From positions 1 to 41,248 of the forward strand of contig JACQFI010000032.1 in NCBI GenBank assembly GCA_016200135.1: 41,248 bases of DNA. Reading direction: 5' to 3'. The notes under the pieces were generated by a model that ran no database searches, was not told the origin of the DNA, and saw only the letters and a program-made list of their open reading frames with translations. Every line of letters starts with the position of its first letter. Position 1 is the stretch's first letter. Position numbers and translations under genes: made by a program. The stretch is from Planctomycetota bacterium. Its GTDB lineage: Bacteria; Planctomycetota; SZUA-567; H5-PLA8. Shown here in pieces: positions 40,178 through 41,248 of the stretch.

Positions 40178-40412
40178 AGCGCTCTTCCTTTCGCATCTCG
40201 GCCACGGTGTTGCCCGTAACCTTGGCTCCGCGTTTGATCATGGCTTCGCGGAATTGCGACAAGTCCGGAAAAGGTTTGGGCCGCCGCCGCGGCGGCACGA
40301 TGCGGGCGACCTCCTTGCCGCGCCGCGTCAGGACCACCTCTTCTCCAGAGCCGGCTTTGGCGATCAGTTCGCGCAGGTTCGACCGGGCTTCGCGAACGCT
40401 GACTTTGGTCAT
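40173..40412 (-). CDS. vapB: Antitoxin of the Phd/YefM (prevent-host-death) family
   Basis: A 79-residue antitoxin with the family's TKVSVREARSNLRELIAKAG dimerisation and DNA-binding region and GEEVVLTRRGKEVARIVPP, then a C-terminal toxin-binding tail (FREAMIKRGAKVTGNTVAEM). The ATG at 40412 has GGAGG 9 nt upstream; an earlier in-frame start would run into the operator. The stop overlaps the toxin's probable start. The pairing of a Phd-type antitoxin with a PIN toxin is common for VapBC modules. Expression is probably repressed at the palindrome just upstream (40429-40449). Confidence 0.87.
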   Translation of the reverse strand: MTKVSVREARSNLRELIAKAGSGEEVVLTRRGKEVARIVPPRRRPKPFPDLSQFREAMIKRGAKVTGNTVAEMRKEERY

Positions 40413-40428
40413 GGCTTGATGCCTCCAT

Positions 40429-40449
40429 GTGTACACTTGAAATGTACAC
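40429..40449 (-). promoter_or_regulatory. Probable operator of the toxin-antitoxin pair
   Basis: Perfect inverted repeat GTGTACA-N7-TGTACAC, 17 bp upstream of the antitoxin start. It is well placed for autorepression by the antitoxin or the toxin-antitoxin complex. Confidence 0.6.
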
Positions 40450-40574
40450 TAGATTGAGCCCATCCGCAAGGCCACTGCCCTCCGGTGCGCTTCAAATCTT
40501 TCGACGTCCGCGAGCGGCTGCTCGCCGGGTTTGAAGACCTCCATGGCGTCTATATTGGGTCGGAAGAGGGACAT
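40449..40574 (-). pseudogene. Truncated hisC copy (41 codons)
   Basis: Begins ATG TCC CTC and reads MSLFRPNIDAMEVFKPGEQP, nearly the same as hisC, then LADVERFEAHRRAVALRMGS and stops. Only about the first 22 codons are hisC-like; the rest is unrelated. TGGAG lies 5 nt before its ATG, a better site than that of the intact gene. It cannot make a working enzyme. Confidence 0.75.
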
Positions 40575-40578
40575 TGTT
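40506..40578 (+). repeat. 73-bp direct repeat, copy 2
   Basis: Partner of 39659-39731, 7 mismatches in 73. The two copies bracket about 770 bp containing the toxin-antitoxin pair and its operator. Confidence 0.9.
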
Positions 40579-41248
40579 GCTCCAGTGATTTGGTCTTTCC
40601 CCATAATCCCCATGCGATGTTGGACACAAGAAAACAGCGCTCACATCGAAAGTTGAATATATTGTGCCAAGGTTTATCCAACAACCACGCTCCACCACAT
40701 TTGGGGCATTTTCGACGAAGCTCTTTTACATTGGCCTTCCCCAGAGTAACTCGGAACAAATAATAGTAAGTAGGTTTGCCCGTAAGCTTGCGAATTCTTT
40801 TGCTGATGTCTAAGCCTCTTTTTGAAAGGCTTCTTTTTAGATCGGACATCTCGCGAATCCCAAATCTTTCACCCGTGGAACAATTCATCTGCAAAGAATC
40901 ACAGTTTCGATAGTCTGCGCACCAGCTAACGATATCCGAGTATTCGTTATTGAGAGTGGGTGGGATTTTATAGAGTGGAATGGGACAAAAACAGTCGCCA
41001 CAGCACAACGGAGAATCGTTATCGTTAAAGGTTGTAAATAAAATGTAGGAACTTGGCCTGCGATGTTTGCAAGCGCCCGGCGAAGAGTGGATTCGACCCA
41101 TGACTCTTGTCTTGATCGCGCTCTTGCCGAGGGCCTTCAATTCTTTGAGTCTTTTTTTGGCCCATTTATTCCAGTTTGAAAACTGAAGGGCCTTGAATTC
41201 GGGAATCGTCAAGAAGTACCGAACGCCATCTTTTCCAATACTGGCAAG
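40550..41248 (-). CDS. DUF2310-like zinc-ribbon protein, 5' end outside window
   Basis: At least 232 residues, open to the window edge. A TTG at 41212 is in frame, but ASIGKDGVRYF continues upstream of it, so the start lies outside. Seen: Cys-rich LCCGDCFCPIPLYKIPP, SDIVSWCADYRNCDSLQMN, TGKPTYYYLFRV, and a zinc ribbon CPKCGGAWLL...CERC. The order resembles DUF2310, described as possibly nucleic-acid-binding; my recall of that family is moderate. The base composition is clearly more AT-rich than the other genes, suggesting transfer. The last codons (EQQCPSSDPI) are read out of frame from the hisC copy, so its native 3' end may have been replaced. Confidence 0.6.
   Translation of the reverse strand, partial: LASIGKDGVRYFLTIPEFKALQFSNWNKWAKKRLKELKALGKSAIKTRVMGRIHSSPGACKHRRPSSYILFTTFNDNDSPLCCGDCFCPIPLYKIPPTLNNEYSDIVSWCADYRNCDSLQMNCSTGERFGIREMSDLKRSLSKRGLDISKRIRKLTGKPTYYYLFRVTLGKANVKELRRKCPKCGGAWLLDKPWHNIFNFRCERCFLVSNIAWGLWGKTKSLEQQCPSSDPI

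Overview
The window is high-GC, gene-dense bacterial DNA that looks like a chromosomal segment of a planctomycete or a close relative. The lineage call is inferred from a combination of features: an ECF-like sigma factor of the type common in Planctomycetota, a transmembrane Ser/Thr kinase with an HRDIKPSN catalytic loop, a sulfatase with an aldo/keto reductase and an MFS transporter, many secreted proteins of no recognised family, and palindromic repeats filling the gaps between genes. No rRNA, tRNA, CRISPR array, insertion sequence with a transposase, or prophage was seen.

Layout. 1-1.6 kb: most of an acyl-CoA carboxylase carboxyltransferase (methylcrotonyl-CoA carboxylase type), cut at its 5' end. 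1.8-2.8 kb: an orphan DUF104-type antitoxin and an SGNH-like protein. 2.9-3.1 kb: a tandem hairpin array. 3.1-6.8 kb: a probable copper-handling operon (Cys-rich secreted protein, TolC-like lipoprotein, multicopper oxidase, YHS-like protein) ending in a strong terminator. 7.1-10.8 kb: aldo/keto reductase, MFS transporter and sulfatase. 10.8-12.2 kb (minus strand): a HEAT-repeat protein overlapping an M23 peptidase. 12.4-13.6 kb: ispG, followed by a 514-bp inverted-repeat element. 14.2-17.6 kb: a lone GspE-N/MshEN protein, then an MntR-like regulator and an NRAMP-USP fusion that share a candidate operator. 17.7-23.5 kb: small secreted and zinc-ribbon proteins, cyclophilin, polyprenyl diphosphate synthase, two NfeD proteins and elongation factor P. 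23.8-25.5 kb: enoyl-CoA hydratase and HMG-CoA lyase. 25.7-30.8 kb: an unknown secreted protein and two large secreted paralogues of unknown family, separated by fused remnants of a PhyH oxygenase gene and an AraC regulator gene. 31-36.1 kb: sigma factor, a secreted nuclease-like protein, a solute-binding lipoprotein and a Ser/Thr kinase. 36.2-37.8 kb: VOC protein, DUF2784 protein and an unknown. 38.0-39.7 kb: hisB-hisC. 39.7-40.4 kb: a VapBC-type toxin-antitoxin pair between two 73-bp copies of the hisC 5' end. 40.5 kb to the edge: a visibly lower-GC zinc-ribbon gene.

Functional links. The carboxyltransferase, enoyl-CoA hydratase and HMG-CoA lyase could be three consecutive steps of leucine breakdown, although they lie 22 kb apart. 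IspG and the polyprenyl synthase belong to MEP-derived isoprenoid synthesis. The MntR-like regulator and NRAMP transporter form a metal-uptake unit.

The most unusual features are the hisC-derived direct repeats around the toxin-antitoxin pair, the absence of a standard start codon upstream of the PIN toxin's first catalytic Asp, and the PhyH/AraC double remnant. Several unrelated families of intergenic inverted repeats and the tandem secreted paralogues also stand out.
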